Positions 12,470 to 21,231 of a stretch of DNA of 64,000 bases are shown in pieces. Numbering within the stretch: position 1 is the first letter of the stretch; the number at the start of each line of letters is the position of its first letter. Location: assembly GCF_003493605.1 (NCBI RefSeq), contig NZ_QQKA01000006.1, forward strand, positions 53,563 through 117,562, written 5' to 3'. The notes beneath the pieces were generated by a model. The model searched no databases, was not told the DNA's origin, and was given only the letters and a program-made list of their open reading frames with translations. This DNA is from Haemophilus haemolyticus (GTDB taxonomy: Bacteria; Pseudomonadota; Gammaproteobacteria; Enterobacterales; Pasteurellaceae). Position numbers and translations under genes: made by a program.

Positions 12470-12936
12470 TACAACGCGTTTTCAAATAAACGTTGAACAT
12501 TTTTGAGTAAATCGACAATTTTTGTACCACGCGTTGGTGTGATAAAAATTGTGTCATCGCCAGCGATAGTGCCTAAGATGCCTTCTGATTTTCCAATTGA
12601 ATCAAGCAAGCGAGCGATGAGTTGTGCGGCCCCCGGAGAAGTCTTAATGACAATTAACATATCATTGTAATCAACGTCTAATACAAGATTTTTTAATGGG
12701 CTACTGGTATTAGGAACGCTTAATTCACCCGGTAAGCAATAGACCATTTCCATTTTGGTATTACGGGTGCGAACAGCGCCAAATTTGGTGAGCATTCTTG
12801 ATATTTTTGATTGATTAATGCCTGTAAAGCCTTGTTTTTTTAAGGCATCGACAATCTCACTTTGAGAGCCAAAGCGTTCTTGATTGAGTAATTCTTTAAA
12901 AGCACGAGTTAAATTGTCAGTCATTTTATTTTGCAA
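12469..12936 (-). CDS. argR: Arginine repressor
   Basis: ArgR is a hexameric, arginine-dependent repressor of arginine metabolism and a cofactor in Xer recombination. This 155-aa protein has the N-terminal winged helix (residues about 1-70, with [24 protein letters not shown]) and the C-terminal oligomerisation/arginine-binding domain with [13 protein letters not shown]. It is divergent from mdh, as in E. coli. An ARG box in the shared gap suggests autoregulation. Confidence 0.95.
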   Translation of the reverse strand: MQNKMTDNLTRAFKELLNQERFGSQSEIVDALKKQGFTGINQSKISRMLTKFGAVRTRNTKMEMVYCLPGELSVPNTSSPLKNLVLDVDYNDMLIVIKTSPGAAQLIARLLDSIGKSEGILGTIAGDDTIFITPTRGTKIVDLLKNVQRLFENAL

Positions 12937-12944
12937 TAGTCAAA

Positions 12945-12977
12945 AATTTGCATAAGAATTGCATAAAAATTCATTTT
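12945..12977. promoter_or_regulatory. ARG box (ArgR operator) upstream of argR
   Basis: ATTGCATAAAAATTCATT (12958-12975) matches the ARG box consensus WNTGAATWWWWATTCANW with one mismatch. A weaker overlapping box (TTGCATAAGAATTGC) starts at 12948. The site is 22 bp upstream of the argR start, as expected for autorepression. Confidence 0.7.
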
Positions 12978-13027
12978 CAGCAACTTGAATGTGAATAAAA
13001 ACAAAGAGAAGGAAAAAATTACCTCAG

Positions 13028-13049
13028 AAATGTGAACTAGATCATAGAA
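13028..13049. promoter_or_regulatory. CRP-like site between argR and mdh
   Basis: The site AAATGTGAACTAGATCATAG keeps the TGTGA half-site and the central CTAGATCA of the symmetrical E. coli CRP consensus, with 17 of 22 positions matching by eye. It lies about 80 bp before the mdh start, which would suit activation of mdh. Confidence 0.6.
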
Positions 13050-13130
13050 TGATATTTCTCTGTTTGTAATTGTGAGATGAAAATTTTAAAATCAGGTCAT
13101 CTTAAATTAACTAACACATAAGGAGTATTT

Positions 13131-14066
13131 ATGAAAGTTGCAGTATTAGGCGCCGCAGGCGGTATTGGTCAAGCATTAGCGTTATTACTAAAACTTCAGT
13201 TGCCTGCTGGTTCAGATTTAGCATTATATGATATTGCCCCTGTTACCCCAGGTGTTGCAGTGGATGTGAGCCATATTCCAACTGCAGTGAATGTGAAAGG
13301 TTTTTCTGGTGAAGATCCAACTCCAGCACTTGAAGGTGCGGATGTTGTATTAATTTCTGCTGGTGTTGCGCGTAAACCTGGTATGGATCGTTCAGATTTA
13401 TTCAATATTAATGCAGGCATTGTTCGTGGTTTAATTGAGAAAGTCGCGGTTACTTGCCCAAAAGCATGCGTTGGTATCATTACTAACCCAGTAAATACAA
13501 CTGTTGCGATTGCGGCTGAAGTATTGAAAAAAGCAGGTGTTTACGACAAACGTAAATTATTTGGTGTGACAACTTTAGACGTGTTACGTTCTGAAACCTT
13601 TGTGGCTGAATTAAAAGGTTTAAATGTTTCTCGTACGAGCGTTCCTGTTATTGGTGGTCACTCAGGTGTGACTATTCTTCCATTACTTTCTCAAGTTCAA
13701 TATGCAAAATGGAATGAAGATGAAATCGAACCATTAACAAAACGTATCCAAAATGCAGGTACTGAAGTTGTCAATGCAAAAGCGGGTGGCGGTTCTGCGA
13801 CCCTTTCAATGGCGCAAGCAGCAGCACGTTTTGCTCGTTCTTTAGTGAAAGGATTGAGTGGCGAGACAGTTGTTGAATGTACTTATGTTGAAGGGGATGG
13901 CAAATATGCTCGTTTCTTCTCTCAGCCAGTTCGTTTAGGCAAAGAAGGTGTAGAAGAAATTTTACCAATTGGCCCATTAAGCAATTTTGAACAACAAGCC
14001 TTAGAAAATATGTTGCCGACTTTACGTGCAGATATTGAATTAGGTGAAAAATTTATTAATGGTTAA
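13131..14066 (+). CDS. mdh: Malate dehydrogenase (NAD)
   Basis: Mdh interconverts malate and oxaloacetate. This 311-aa protein has the NAD-binding start [20 protein letters not shown], the substrate-loop arginine region [16 protein letters not shown], the NPVNTT motif and the catalytic histidine region [12 protein letters not shown]. It is 1 aa shorter than E. coli Mdh. AAGGAG lies before the ATG. The argR-mdh divergent arrangement is conserved, and a CRP-like site is upstream. Confidence 0.97.
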   Translation: MKVAVLGAAGGIGQALALLLKLQLPAGSDLALYDIAPVTPGVAVDVSHIPTAVNVKGFSGEDPTPALEGADVVLISAGVARKPGMDRSDLFNINAGIVRGLIEKVAVTCPKACVGIITNPVNTTVAIAAEVLKKAGVYDKRKLFGVTTLDVLRSETFVAELKGLNVSRTSVPVIGGHSGVTILPLLSQVQYAKWNEDEIEPLTKRIQNAGTEVVNAKAGGGSATLSMAQAAARFARSLVKGLSGETVVECTYVEGDGKYARFFSQPVRLGKEGVEEILPIGPLSNFEQQALENMLPTLRADIELGEKFING

Positions 14067-14078
14067 TCATTAAAAAGT

Positions 14079-14103
14079 AAGGGGAGCGTTAGCTCCCTTT
14101 TTC
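14079..14103 (+). terminator. Terminator after mdh
   Basis: AAGGGGAGC and GCTCCCTTT form a stem around GTTA-like loop bases, followed by T's, 13 bp after the mdh stop. Confidence 0.8.
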
Positions 14104-14114
14104 ATGTTTCGATA

Positions 14115-14138
14115 AAAAGCCACCAAATGGTGGCTTTT
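14115..14138 (-). terminator. Terminator after lysS
   Basis: AAAAGCCACC and GGTGGCTTTT form a perfect 10-bp stem with a 4-nt loop. On the minus strand it is followed by TTTTTATC, 13 bp after the lysS stop. It may also back up the mdh terminator on the plus strand. Confidence 0.85.
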
Positions 14139-14151
14139 GTTTGTATCTTTA

Positions 14152-15660
14152 TTATTTCTGACGCATTGCAGGGAATAAGATAACATCACGAATTGATGGT
14201 GCATTTGCATAAAGCATTGCTAGACGGTCGATACCTAAACCTTCGCCGGCTGTTGGTGGTAAACCGTGTTCTAGCGCAACAACAAAGTCTTCATCTTTAA
14301 ACATCGCTTCATCATCGCCCGCTTCTTTCGCAGCCACTTGTGCATCAAAACGTTCATTTTGGTCTTCTGCGTCGTTCAATTCTGAGAAACCATTACCGAT
14401 TTCACGACCACCGATAAAGAGCTCAAAACGATCTGTTACATCAGGATTTTCATCATTACGACGTGCAAGTGGCGAAATTTCCGCAGGGTGAGCCATTAAG
14501 AATGTAGGTTGAATTAAGTGATGTTCAGCCACTTCTTCAAAAATTGCGTTCACAATACTGCCTAAGCCCCAAGATTTTTGTACTTCAATACCTAAGCGTT
14601 CAGCCGTGGCTTTTGCACGGTCAAAGTCATATAAATCTTCTTTTACGATACCTTTGTCTGCACCATATTTAATCGTTGCATCGTGTAACGTAATACGTTC
14701 GAATGGTTTACCAAAATCAAATTCGTATTCGCCGTATTTCACAATAGTGGTACCAAGAATATCAATCGCTAATTTACGAAGAAGTTCTTCGGTGTTATCC
14801 ATTAAATCATGGTAATCCGCATACGCTTGGTAGTATTCAAGCATGGTAAATTCTGGATTATGACGAACGGAAACCCCTTCATTACGGAAGTTACGGTTTA
14901 ATTCAAATACTCGTTCAAATCCACCCACTACTAAGCGTTTTAAATAAAGTTCAGGCGCGATACGTAAATACATATCCACATCTAAGGCATTGTGATGGGT
15001 TACGAAAGGACGCGCAGATGCACCGCCTGGAATCACTTGTAACATTGGCGTTTCCACTTCCATAAAGCCTTTAGAAATGAAATATTCACGAATACCTGCG
15101 ACAACTTTAGAACGAATAATAAAAGTGCGGCGAGATTCTTCGTTAGAAATTAAATCTAAATAACGTTGGCGATAACGCACTTCTTGGTCAGTTAAACCAT
15201 GGAATTTGTCTGGTAATGGACGAAGAGCTTTAGTTAAAAGTTGAACTTCAGTGGTTTTAACGGTGAGTTCATCTGTTTTTGTTTTAAATAAAGTGCCTTT
15301 AACGCCAACGATGTCACCTAAATCCCAAGTACCAACGTCATCTTTATAAACGCCTTCAGGCAAATTATCGCGTGCAACATAAAGCTGGATTTTACCGCTC
15401 ATATCTTGAATGGTGATAAACGTCGCCTTACCCATTGCACGGCGAGTCATAATACGGCCAGCAACTTGTACTTCAACGTTTTTCTCTTTTAAGATTTCAC
15501 CGTCTTCTGCATCATATTGATTGTGCAAATCTTGTGCGAGAGCATCACGACGAAACTTATTTGGAAAGGCATTACCTTTTGCACGTAATGCGGCTAATTT
15601 TTCACGACGAACGAGCATTTCGCCACTGAGATCTAATTCTTTAACTTCTTGTTCTGACAT
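14152..15660 (-). CDS. lysS: Lysyl-tRNA synthetase (class II)
   Basis: LysS charges tRNA-Lys. This 502-aa protein has the N-terminal OB-fold anticodon-binding domain (about residues 60-150, [21 protein letters not shown]) and the class II catalytic core: motif 1 region [17 protein letters not shown], motif 2 [21 protein letters not shown], motif 3 [12 protein letters not shown]. It lies downstream of prfB on the same strand, as in E. coli, with about 150 bp between them that hold a repeat element. Confidence 0.97.
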   Translation of the reverse strand: MSEQEVKELDLSGEMLVRREKLAALRAKGNAFPNKFRRDALAQDLHNQYDAEDGEILKEKNVEVQVAGRIMTRRAMGKATFITIQDMSGKIQLYVARDNLPEGVYKDDVGTWDLGDIVGVKGTLFKTKTDELTVKTTEVQLLTKALRPLPDKFHGLTDQEVRYRQRYLDLISNEESRRTFIIRSKVVAGIREYFISKGFMEVETPMLQVIPGGASARPFVTHHNALDVDMYLRIAPELYLKRLVVGGFERVFELNRNFRNEGVSVRHNPEFTMLEYYQAYADYHDLMDNTEELLRKLAIDILGTTIVKYGEYEFDFGKPFERITLHDATIKYGADKGIVKEDLYDFDRAKATAERLGIEVQKSWGLGSIVNAIFEEVAEHHLIQPTFLMAHPAEISPLARRNDENPDVTDRFELFIGGREIGNGFSELNDAEDQNERFDAQVAAKEAGDDEAMFKDEDFVVALEHGLPPTAGEGLGIDRLAMLYANAPSIRDVILFPAMRQK

Positions 15661-15744
15661 ATTGTTTACCTTGTTTTATAAATTAATAAGAAATTTTTAT
15701 TTTCTTTGTTTACTTTAGGAGCTGTTGAAGACTAAAGGAAATAT

Positions 15745-15805
15745 ATTATCGAAAGCCCCCTTCCGTCGCTTCGCGCCACCTTCCCCCGTAAACAGGGGAA
15801 GGCAA
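15745..15805. repeat. Intergenic GC-rich hairpin repeat between prfB and lysS
   Basis: A short GC-rich stretch contains CCTTCCCC and GGGGAAGG (about 15780-15803) as a stem with a small loop, preceded by CGTCGCTTCGCGCC. Its composition differs from the AT-rich surroundings. It resembles intergenic repeats scattered in many proteobacterial genomes. It may weaken read-through from prfB to lysS. Confidence 0.5.
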
Positions 15806-15812
15806 GAAATTT

Positions 15813-16911
15813 TTACAAGCCCGCTTTCAAACTCGCTTCAATAAATCGATCTAAATCCCCGTCTAATACGGCTTGCGTATTACGGTTTTCTACGCCAGTA
15901 CGTAAATCTTTAATGCGTGAATCGTCTAATACGTAAGAGCGAATTTGGCTTCCCCAACCAATGTCGGATTTATTATCTTCCATTGCTTGCTTATCCGCAT
16001 TTTTCTTCTGTAACTCAAGCTCATACAATTTCGCTTTTAATTGTTTCATCGCTTGATCTTTGTTTTTGTGCTGTGAACGGTCATTTTGACATTGCACAAC
16101 TATGCCACTTGGCATATGGGTAATTCGCACCGCACTTTCTGTTTTGTTTACGTGCTGACCACCTGCCCCCGATGCACGATAAACATCAATACGTAAATCA
16201 GCAGGATTGATTTCAATATCAATATCATCATCAATTTCAGGGTAGACAAATGCTGCGCTGAATGATGTGTGGCGACGGTTATTGGAATCAAATGGACTTT
16301 TGCGCACCAAACGATGAATCCCCGTTTCTGTTCGTAACCAACCAAAAGCATATTCACCGCTCACTTTAATCGTTGCCGATTTCAATCCAGCTATATCACC
16401 GTCAGAGACTTCCATCAGTTCTGTTTTAAAACCTTTGCTTTCAGCCCAACGGAGATACATACGGAGCAACATTTCTGTCCAATCTTGAGCTTCCGTACCG
16501 CCAGAACCAGCTTGTAAGTCCACATAGCAATCGCAAGCATCATGTTCGCCACTAAACATTCGACGGAACTCTAATTTTTCGAGTTGTTGTTCGAGTTCAT
16601 CTAATTCAGCAACTGCTTCATTGAAGGTGTCTTCATCTTCAGCTTCGATGGCAAGTTCTAATAATCCATCAACATCTTCTAAACCTTGTTCTAAATTTTT
16701 GATGGTATTTACAACTTGTTCTAAAGAAACGCGTTCTTTACCAAGCGCTTGGGCTTTATCTGGATCATTCCAAACATCTGGCTGTTCTAATTCCGCATTG
16801 ACTTCTTCTAAACGCTCAACTTTGGCATCGAAGTCAAAGATACCCCCGAAGCACTGAAGTGCGGTCGGATAAGTCGGTGATTTTATTTTTTATAGGATTG
16901 ATTTCAAACAT
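15813..16911 (-). CDS. prfB: Peptide chain release factor 2, with programmed +1 frameshift
   Basis: RF2 releases peptides at UGA and UAA. The start ATG is at 16911 ([16 protein letters not shown]). Codon 26 is an in-frame TGA at 16834-16836, within GGGGGTATCTTTGAC on the minus strand. After a +1 shift the frame continues to 15813 and gives 365 aa, the length of E. coli RF2. The GGQ motif ([15 protein letters not shown]) and the SPF anticodon-like motif ([16 protein letters not shown]) are intact. An open frame called only from 16559 would miss the first third. lysS follows downstream. Confidence 0.96.
16834..16850 (-). promoter_or_regulatory. RF2 autoregulatory frameshift site
   Basis: On the minus strand GGGGG (an internal Shine-Dalgarno), TAT, CTT and TGA C match the E. 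coli RF2 frameshift signal (AGGGGGTATCTTTGAC). Low RF2 slows termination at the UGA and lets ribosomes slip +1 on CUU. Confidence 0.95.
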
Positions 16912-16977
16912 AATAAATTCACTGTGTGATAAAGTGTGGAATTATATGCTATTTTCTGATTTTTGGATAGTTTGACC

Positions 16978-17005
16978 TTGCAGAAATTAGCAATCTCTCT
17001 ATAAT
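16978..17005 (+). promoter_or_regulatory. Candidate sigma-70 promoter of dsbC
   Basis: TTGCAG and TATAAT are separated by 16 bp, about 40 bp upstream of the dsbC start. AGGAACAAAA before the ATG is the ribosome-binding site. Confidence 0.55.
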
Positions 17006-17043
17006 TTTAGACTTTCTCACTCAAGCTAATTTAGGAACAAAAA

Positions 17044-17733
17044 ATGAAGAAAATTTTTACCGCACTTTTGTGCGTGGCTGCGGCTAATGCAATGGCAAAC
17101 GATGCCACGATTAAAAGCAAATTACAGTCTCTTGGCGCATCAAATATTGATGTGAAATCCTCGCCAATTTCAGGTATCAAAACTGCCGTAACAGATCAAG
17201 GCGTACTTTATGTGACGGAAGATGGAAAATATGCTTTCCAAGGTAAACTTTACGAGCTCACAAATAGCGGTCCTGTTGATGTTGCTGGTAAAATTTTAGT
17301 GGATAAACTTAATTCTTATAAAAATGAGATGATTGTTTATCCCGCTAAAAATGAAAAGCATGTTGTGACCGTATTCATGGATATTACTTGCCATTATTGC
17401 CATTTATTACATCAGCAATTAAAAGAATATAACGATCTTGGCATTACTGTACGTTATTTAGCTTTCCCTCGCGCAGGGATGAATAACCAAACTGCAAAAC
17501 AAATGGAAGCAATTTGGACGGCTAAAGATCCTGTTTTTGCTTTAAATGAAGCAGAAAAAGGCAATTTACCGAAAGAAGTTAAAACCCCAAATGTTGTGAA
17601 AAAACATTATGAATTAGGCGCGCAATTTGGCGTAAATGGCACACCGAGTATAGTTACCTCAACGGGTGAGCTTATTGGCGGTTATTTAAAACCAGCTGAT
17701 TTATTGAGCGCACTTGAAGAAACAGCGAAATAA
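17044..17733 (+). CDS. dsbC: Periplasmic disulfide isomerase DsbC
   Basis: DsbC rearranges wrong disulfides in periplasmic proteins and is kept reduced by DsbD. This 229-aa protein has a signal peptide (residues 1-18, cleavage about AMA|ND), an N-terminal dimerisation domain (about 19-80), and a thioredoxin fold with the active site DITCHYCHLLH and the cis-Pro loop GVNGTPSIV. The active site is CHYC, whereas E. coli DsbC has CGYC. In E. coli dsbC is directly followed by recJ. Here a two-strand small-RNA locus sits between them. Confidence 0.93.
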   Translation: MKKIFTALLCVAAANAMANDATIKSKLQSLGASNIDVKSSPISGIKTAVTDQGVLYVTEDGKYAFQGKLYELTNSGPVDVAGKILVDKLNSYKNEMIVYPAKNEKHVVTVFMDITCHYCHLLHQQLKEYNDLGITVRYLAFPRAGMNNQTAKQMEAIWTAKDPVFALNEAEKGNLPKEVKTPNVVKKHYELGAQFGVNGTPSIVTSTGELIGGYLKPADLLSALEETAK

Positions 17734-17742
17734 TTTTATAAT
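17714..17742 (+). promoter_or_regulatory. Sigma-70 promoter for the Sib-like antisense RNA
   Basis: TTGAAG (17714-17719), a 17-bp spacer and a perfect TATAAT (17737-17742) lie across the 3' end of dsbC. Transcription would start near 17749 and run antisense to the small toxin ORF. Confidence 0.65.
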
Positions 17743-17748
17743 GAAAAG

Positions 17749-17772
17749 CAAGGGGCAGATGCCTACCCCTTG
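17749..17772. terminator. Hairpin after dsbC, also at the end of the toxin mRNA
   Basis: CAAGGGG and CCCCTTG form a 7-bp stem. On the minus strand it lies 17 bp after the small ORF stop and is followed by CTTTTC. On the plus strand it is 15 bp after the dsbC stop and would form the 5' hairpin of the antisense RNA. Confidence 0.55.
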
Positions 17773-17789
17773 TATTTAGTCGGTTATGC

Positions 17790-17858
17790 TTAATATGCTG
17801 GGGAGCTTAAAAGCATTAACAATACTAAGACTATGATATAAATACATAATTTAGGCAT
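17790..17858 (-). CDS. ibs: Ibs-like type I toxin, 22-aa hydrophobic peptide
   Basis: The small ORF begins MPKLCIYII, continues with Val/Leu/Met, and ends LLSSPAY followed by TAA. It is 22 aa and almost wholly hydrophobic after Lys3. Its pattern matches E. coli Ibs toxins (18-19 aa, basic residue near the start, run of I/V/L, ending near LISFSAY), which depolarise the inner membrane when not silenced by Sib RNA. AAGGAT lies 8 nt before the ATG. It has its own promoter at 17958-17986, and a promoter on the opposite strand faces it. The call is by sequence pattern and layout. No activity is shown. Confidence 0.72.
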   Translation of the reverse strand: MPKLCIYIIVLVLLMLLSSPAY

Positions 17859-17902
17859 TATTAAAATCCTTAGCTGACACAATAGTTAGACTAATGGTCA
17901 GT

Positions 17903-17943
17903 AGGGCTTTTAACCTCTGTCAGCATTCAGGGTTAAAAGCCCT
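17903..17943. repeat. Strong hairpin in the 5' UTR of the Ibs-like mRNA and in the antisense RNA
   Basis: A perfect 13-bp inverted repeat with a 15-nt loop, extended outward by GGTCA (17896-17900) and TGACC (17943-17947). In the toxin mRNA it lies upstream of the ribosome-binding site. In the antisense RNA it lies beyond the ORF complement. Structured partners of this kind are usual in type I systems. Confidence 0.7.
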
Positions 17944-17957
17944 GACCGACAGGAAAA

Positions 17958-17986
17958 AGTATAGATAAAAGAGCTGTTGATTTCAA
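17958..17986 (-). promoter_or_regulatory. Sigma-70 promoter of the Ibs-like gene
   Basis: On the minus strand TTGAAA (17986-17981), an exact 17-bp spacer and TATACT (17963-17958) form a near-consensus promoter. Transcription would start about 17951, giving a 5' UTR of about 90 nt. The -35 lies within the hairpin that ends the antisense RNA. Confidence 0.65.
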
Positions 17987-17997
17987 CAGCTTTTTGC
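17972..17997 (+). terminator. Terminator upstream of recJ
   Basis: AGCTGTTGA and TCAACAGCT form a 9-bp stem with a 2-nt spacer, followed by TTTTTGCTTTT. It would end the antisense RNA and any dsbC read-through before recJ. Confidence 0.8.
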
Positions 17998-18020
17998 TTT
18001 TAGATATGAATTAATATCCA

Positions 18021-19748
18021 GTGAAAAAACTTATCAAACGCCGTGAAATTCCAATTGGAAATTCTGTTTCAAACCATCAGTTATTAGATCGCCTTTATCG
18101 CGCACGCCATATTCAAAACACCGAAGAATTAGACCGCACTTTAAAATCAATACTGAATCCAAATCAGCTATATGGTATTGAACAAGCCGTAAATTTATTA
18201 GTAGAAGCTTACCAACAACAGCAAAAAATAGTGATTGTTGGGGATTTTGATGCTGATGGTGCAACCAGCACAGCATTGAGTGTGCTGGCTTTAAGACAAC
18301 TTGGTTTTACTGACGTGGATTATCTTGTACCAAATCGATTTGAACAAGGTTATGGTTTGAGTATTCCTGTGGCTGAAATGGCTATTGAAAAGGGTGTTCA
18401 GCTGTTAATGACGGTGGATAACGGTGTTTCATCTTTTGAAGGTGTTGCATTTTTGAAAGAGAAAGGTGTCCGTGTTTTAGTGACAGATCATCATTTACCT
18501 CCCGAAACTTTGCCGCTAGCCGATGCTATTGTTAATCCTAATTTAAGTCAGTGTGGTTTCCCTTCAAAATCTTTAGCGGGCGTTGGTGTTGCGTTTTATT
18601 TGATGTTAGCCGTACGAGCAAAATTTCGTGAACTCGGTATTTTTACTGCAGAAACACAACCTAATTTTACTGACTTGCTTGATCTGGTGGCATTAGGTAC
18701 TGTCGCTGATGTGGTGCCTTTAGATCAGAATAATCGTATCCTTGCCTATCAAGGGTTAATGCGCATCCGTGCACGGCGTTGCCATCCTGGTATTATTGCG
18801 TTGGCTGAAGTGGCCAACCGCAATGTTGAACAGTTTACTTCAAGTGATCTCGGTTTTTGTATAGGACCTCGTTTAAATGCAGCGGGGCGTTTAGACAATA
18901 TGTCGATTGGGGTAGAGCTTTTACTGGTGGACGATATGCTAAAAGCCAGAGAATTAGCGTTAGATCTTGACCAACTCAACCAAACGCGTAAAGAAATTGA
19001 AGCTGGCATGAAGCTTGAGGCGCTAGAAATTTGCCAAAATCTCACCGCTCTTTTTAAAGAGTTACCTTCGGGGATTACACTTTATCAACCCGATTGGCAT
19101 CAAGGTGTGTTGGGCATTGTGTCATCTCGGATTAAAGAGCAATATCATCGCCCTGTGGTTGCCTTCGCGAAAGATAGTGAGGGGATTTTGAAAGGTTCTG
19201 CTCGTTCTATTGAAGGTTTGCATATGCGTGATGTTTTAGAGCGTATTCATTCGCAACATCCTAATATGATTTTAAAATTTGGTGGCCATGCGATGGCTGC
19301 GGGATTAAGCCTCCGAGAAGAACACTTTGACGATTTCCAACATGTTTTTAATCAAACCGTTGCCGATTGGCTTGATGAAGAACATTTACAAGGTGTCATC
19401 TGGACCGATGGTGAATTAAATTCAAATGAATTTAATCTTGAAACGGCAGAACTGATAAAATCAGCAGGCCCTTGGGGACAAGCTTTCCCAGAGCCTTGTT
19501 TTGATGGCGAATTTAAAATTTTAGACCAACGTGCAATTGGGCAAAATAAAAACCATCTCAAAATGTTAGTAGAGCCAAAACAAGGCGGACCTTTATTAGA
19601 TGCAGTTGCGTTTAATATTGATACAAGATTGTATCCCGATCTTTCAATTAAACAGGCGAGATTTGCATATAAATTGGATGTTAATGAGTTTCGTGGTAAC
19701 CGAAATGTACAGCTTTTAGTGGAATATATTGAAGCGATTGATGAGTAA
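18021..19748 (+). CDS. recJ: Single-strand-specific 5'-3' exonuclease RecJ
   Basis: RecJ degrades single-stranded DNA 5' to 3' in recombination and mismatch repair. This 575-aa protein has the DHH phosphoesterase motifs: VGDFDADGATST (motif I), MTVDNGV, the VTDHHLP triad, and the C-terminal DHHA1 motif KFGGHAMAAGLSL. The start is GTG at 18021 with no obvious Shine-Dalgarno, so initiation may be weak. In E. coli recJ follows dsbC and precedes prfB. The next gene overlaps the recJ stop. Confidence 0.95.
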   Translation: MKKLIKRREIPIGNSVSNHQLLDRLYRARHIQNTEELDRTLKSILNPNQLYGIEQAVNLLVEAYQQQQKIVIVGDFDADGATSTALSVLALRQLGFTDVDYLVPNRFEQGYGLSIPVAEMAIEKGVQLLMTVDNGVSSFEGVAFLKEKGVRVLVTDHHLPPETLPLADAIVNPNLSQCGFPSKSLAGVGVAFYLMLAVRAKFRELGIFTAETQPNFTDLLDLVALGTVADVVPLDQNNRILAYQGLMRIRARRCHPGIIALAEVANRNVEQFTSSDLGFCIGPRLNAAGRLDNMSIGVELLLVDDMLKARELALDLDQLNQTRKEIEAGMKLEALEICQNLTALFKELPSGITLYQPDWHQGVLGIVSSRIKEQYHRPVVAFAKDSEGILKGSARSIEGLHMRDVLERIHSQHPNMILKFGGHAMAAGLSLREEHFDDFQHVFNQTVADWLDEEHLQGVIWTDGELNSNEFNLETAELIKSAGPWGQAFPEPCFDGEFKILDQRAIGQNKNHLKMLVEPKQGGPLLDAVAFNIDTRLYPDLSIKQARFAYKLDVNEFRGNRNVQLLVEYIEAIDE

Positions 19749-20445
19749 TATTTTGAAATTTTATGGATTATTGGTATTAGGTTTATTTGGGTTTACATTA
19801 TCGGTTCTAGCCGAGGTAAATCAAAAAGAATTTTCTACTCAAAATCCACCGCACTTACCATCTTCTGATGTCATGCATTTTGAAGATGGGCGGGATTATT
19901 TTTCTTATCAAGAGCCTATTGAACAAGCGCCTAGAGCGGATAAAAAAATACGTATTCAATTCTTTTTTGATTACGATTGCCGCGTATGTTCGTCAGCGCA
20001 AGATATTTTAGAGCTTTATAGTCAAATGCGTACAAATAAAGTTGCGTTGGAACAATATCCTATTGCAACTGCGGATAGTCAGTTTAGCGCACGCATTTTT
20101 TATACCTTGCAAGCACTAAGTGCGGGTGAATTATCTAATGTTTTATTATTTGAAACTTCAGAAAAATCCCGTTATGCAGAGTTGTCTGCTACAAATAAAA
20201 TTCAACAATGGGCGGAAGAACAAGGGCTAGATAAGCCGTTATTTATTCAAACTGAAAATTCAGAAAGAGTAAAAGAACAAATTCAAGATGCGATTGAATT
20301 GACGGAAGAATATGGTGTTTTTACCTATCCTTACGTTGTCATTGGGGGAAAATATGTACTCACGGCGAGCACGCTTTATAACGATGATTATAGCGTGGCT
20401 GTGCTAGATTTTTTGGTAAATAAAATAGAACAGGAACAAAAGTGA
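19741..20445 (+). CDS. Periplasmic thioredoxin-fold (DsbA-like) protein with a CRVC motif
   Basis: This 234-aa protein has a signal peptide ([20 protein letters not shown], cleavage near VLA|EV). The thioredoxin-fold active site is [17 protein letters not shown], and [13 protein letters not shown] gives the likely cis-Pro. The pattern fits a DsbA-family thiol-disulfide oxidoreductase, but the overall match to DsbA is weak, so its exact role is open. ATG at 19741 overlaps the recJ stop and is preferred to 19729. The next gene, mtnN, overlaps its stop codon. Confidence 0.75.
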   Translation: MSNILKFYGLLVLGLFGFTLSVLAEVNQKEFSTQNPPHLPSSDVMHFEDGRDYFSYQEPIEQAPRADKKIRIQFFFDYDCRVCSSAQDILELYSQMRTNKVALEQYPIATADSQFSARIFYTLQALSAGELSNVLLFETSEKSRYAELSATNKIQQWAEEQGLDKPLFIQTENSERVKEQIQDAIELTEEYGVFTYPYVVIGGKYVLTASTLYNDDYSVAVLDFLVNKIEQEQK

Positions 20446-21134
20446 TGAAAATCGGAATTGTTGGCGCAATGGCGCAAGAAGTAGAAATTTTAAAAAATTT
20501 AATGGCAGAGAGAACTGAAACTCGAGTAGCAAGTGCGGTAATTTTTGAAGGCAAAATTAATGGTAAAGATGTTGCATTATTGCAATCAGGTATTGGCAAA
20601 GTGGCCGCTGCAATTGGCACGACGGCATTGTTGCAATTAGCCAAGCCAGATTTTGTGATCAATACTGGTTCTGCGGGTGGGGTAGCAAAAGGCTTGAAAG
20701 TGGGGGATATTGTAATTTCTGATGAAACACGCTACCACGATGCGGATGTGACAGCTTTTGGCTATGAAAAAGGGCAGTTGCCCGCTAATCCCGCAGCATT
20801 TTTATCTGACAAAAAACTGGCTGACATCGCTCAAGAAATCGCAGAAAAGCAAGGACAATCAGTAAAACGTGGTTTAATTTGCTCTGGCGATAGTTTTATT
20901 AATAGCGAAGATAAAATTGCACAAATAAAAGCAGACTTCCCGAATGTGACAGGTGTTGAAATGGAAGCGACAGCGATTGCTCAAGTTTGTTATGCTTTTA
21001 ATGTGCCTTTTGTGGTAGTTCGAGCTATTTCGGATGGAGGAGATGGTGAAGCAAGTATGTCTTTTGAAGAATTCTTACCGTTGGCCGCAAAACAGTCTTC
21101 GGCGTTAGTGTTGGGGATGATTGATAGACTGTAG
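20445..21134 (+). CDS. mtnN: 5'-methylthioadenosine/S-adenosylhomocysteine nucleosidase
   Basis: MtnN (Pfs) cleaves adenine from methylthioadenosine and S-adenosylhomocysteine, feeding methionine salvage and AI-2 synthesis. This 229-aa protein starts [14 protein letters not shown], matching E. coli MKIGIIGAMEEEV. The Glu-based binding motif is [12 protein letters not shown] and the catalytic Asp lies in [13 protein letters not shown]. The ATG at 20445 overlaps the TGA of the upstream gene, so they are translationally coupled. The GTG at 20442 is an alternative but gives an extra Met. Confidence 0.95.
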   Translation: MKIGIVGAMAQEVEILKNLMAERTETRVASAVIFEGKINGKDVALLQSGIGKVAAAIGTTALLQLAKPDFVINTGSAGGVAKGLKVGDIVISDETRYHDADVTAFGYEKGQLPANPAAFLSDKKLADIAQEIAEKQGQSVKRGLICSGDSFINSEDKIAQIKADFPNVTGVEMEATAIAQVCYAFNVPFVVVRAISDGGDGEASMSFEEFLPLAAKQSSALVLGMIDRL

Positions 21135-21188
21135 TAATAATCTTTTAATAAGATAATAAATTCTAAAATTGAATTATAAACATTATTT

Positions 21189-21220
21189 AAAAAGGCATAG
21201 CTTATTAGCTATGCCTTTTT
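21189..21220. terminator. Bidirectional terminator between mtnN and the TonB receptor
   Basis: AAAAGGCATAGCT and AGCTATGCCTTTT form a 13-bp stem with a 4-nt loop and T's on both strands, between convergent genes. Confidence 0.9.
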
Positions 21221-21231
21221 ATATGAGCCAA

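Larger units (their letters stand above)
17749..17997 (+). ncRNA. Putative Sib-like antisense RNA (antitoxin of the Ibs-like peptide)
   Basis: The span runs from the predicted start after the TTGAAG/TATAAT promoter to a Rho-independent terminator (AGCTGTTGA, TT, TCAACAGCT, then TTTTTGCTTTT at 17972-17997). It covers the whole small ORF on the other strand. It contains a strong hairpin with a 13-bp stem (AGGGCTTTTAACC at 17903-17915 with GGTTAAAAGCCCT at 17931-17943). E. coli Sib RNAs are encoded the same way, fully antisense to Ibs ORFs, but are shorter (about 140 nt). The ends are predictions. Confidence 0.6.
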
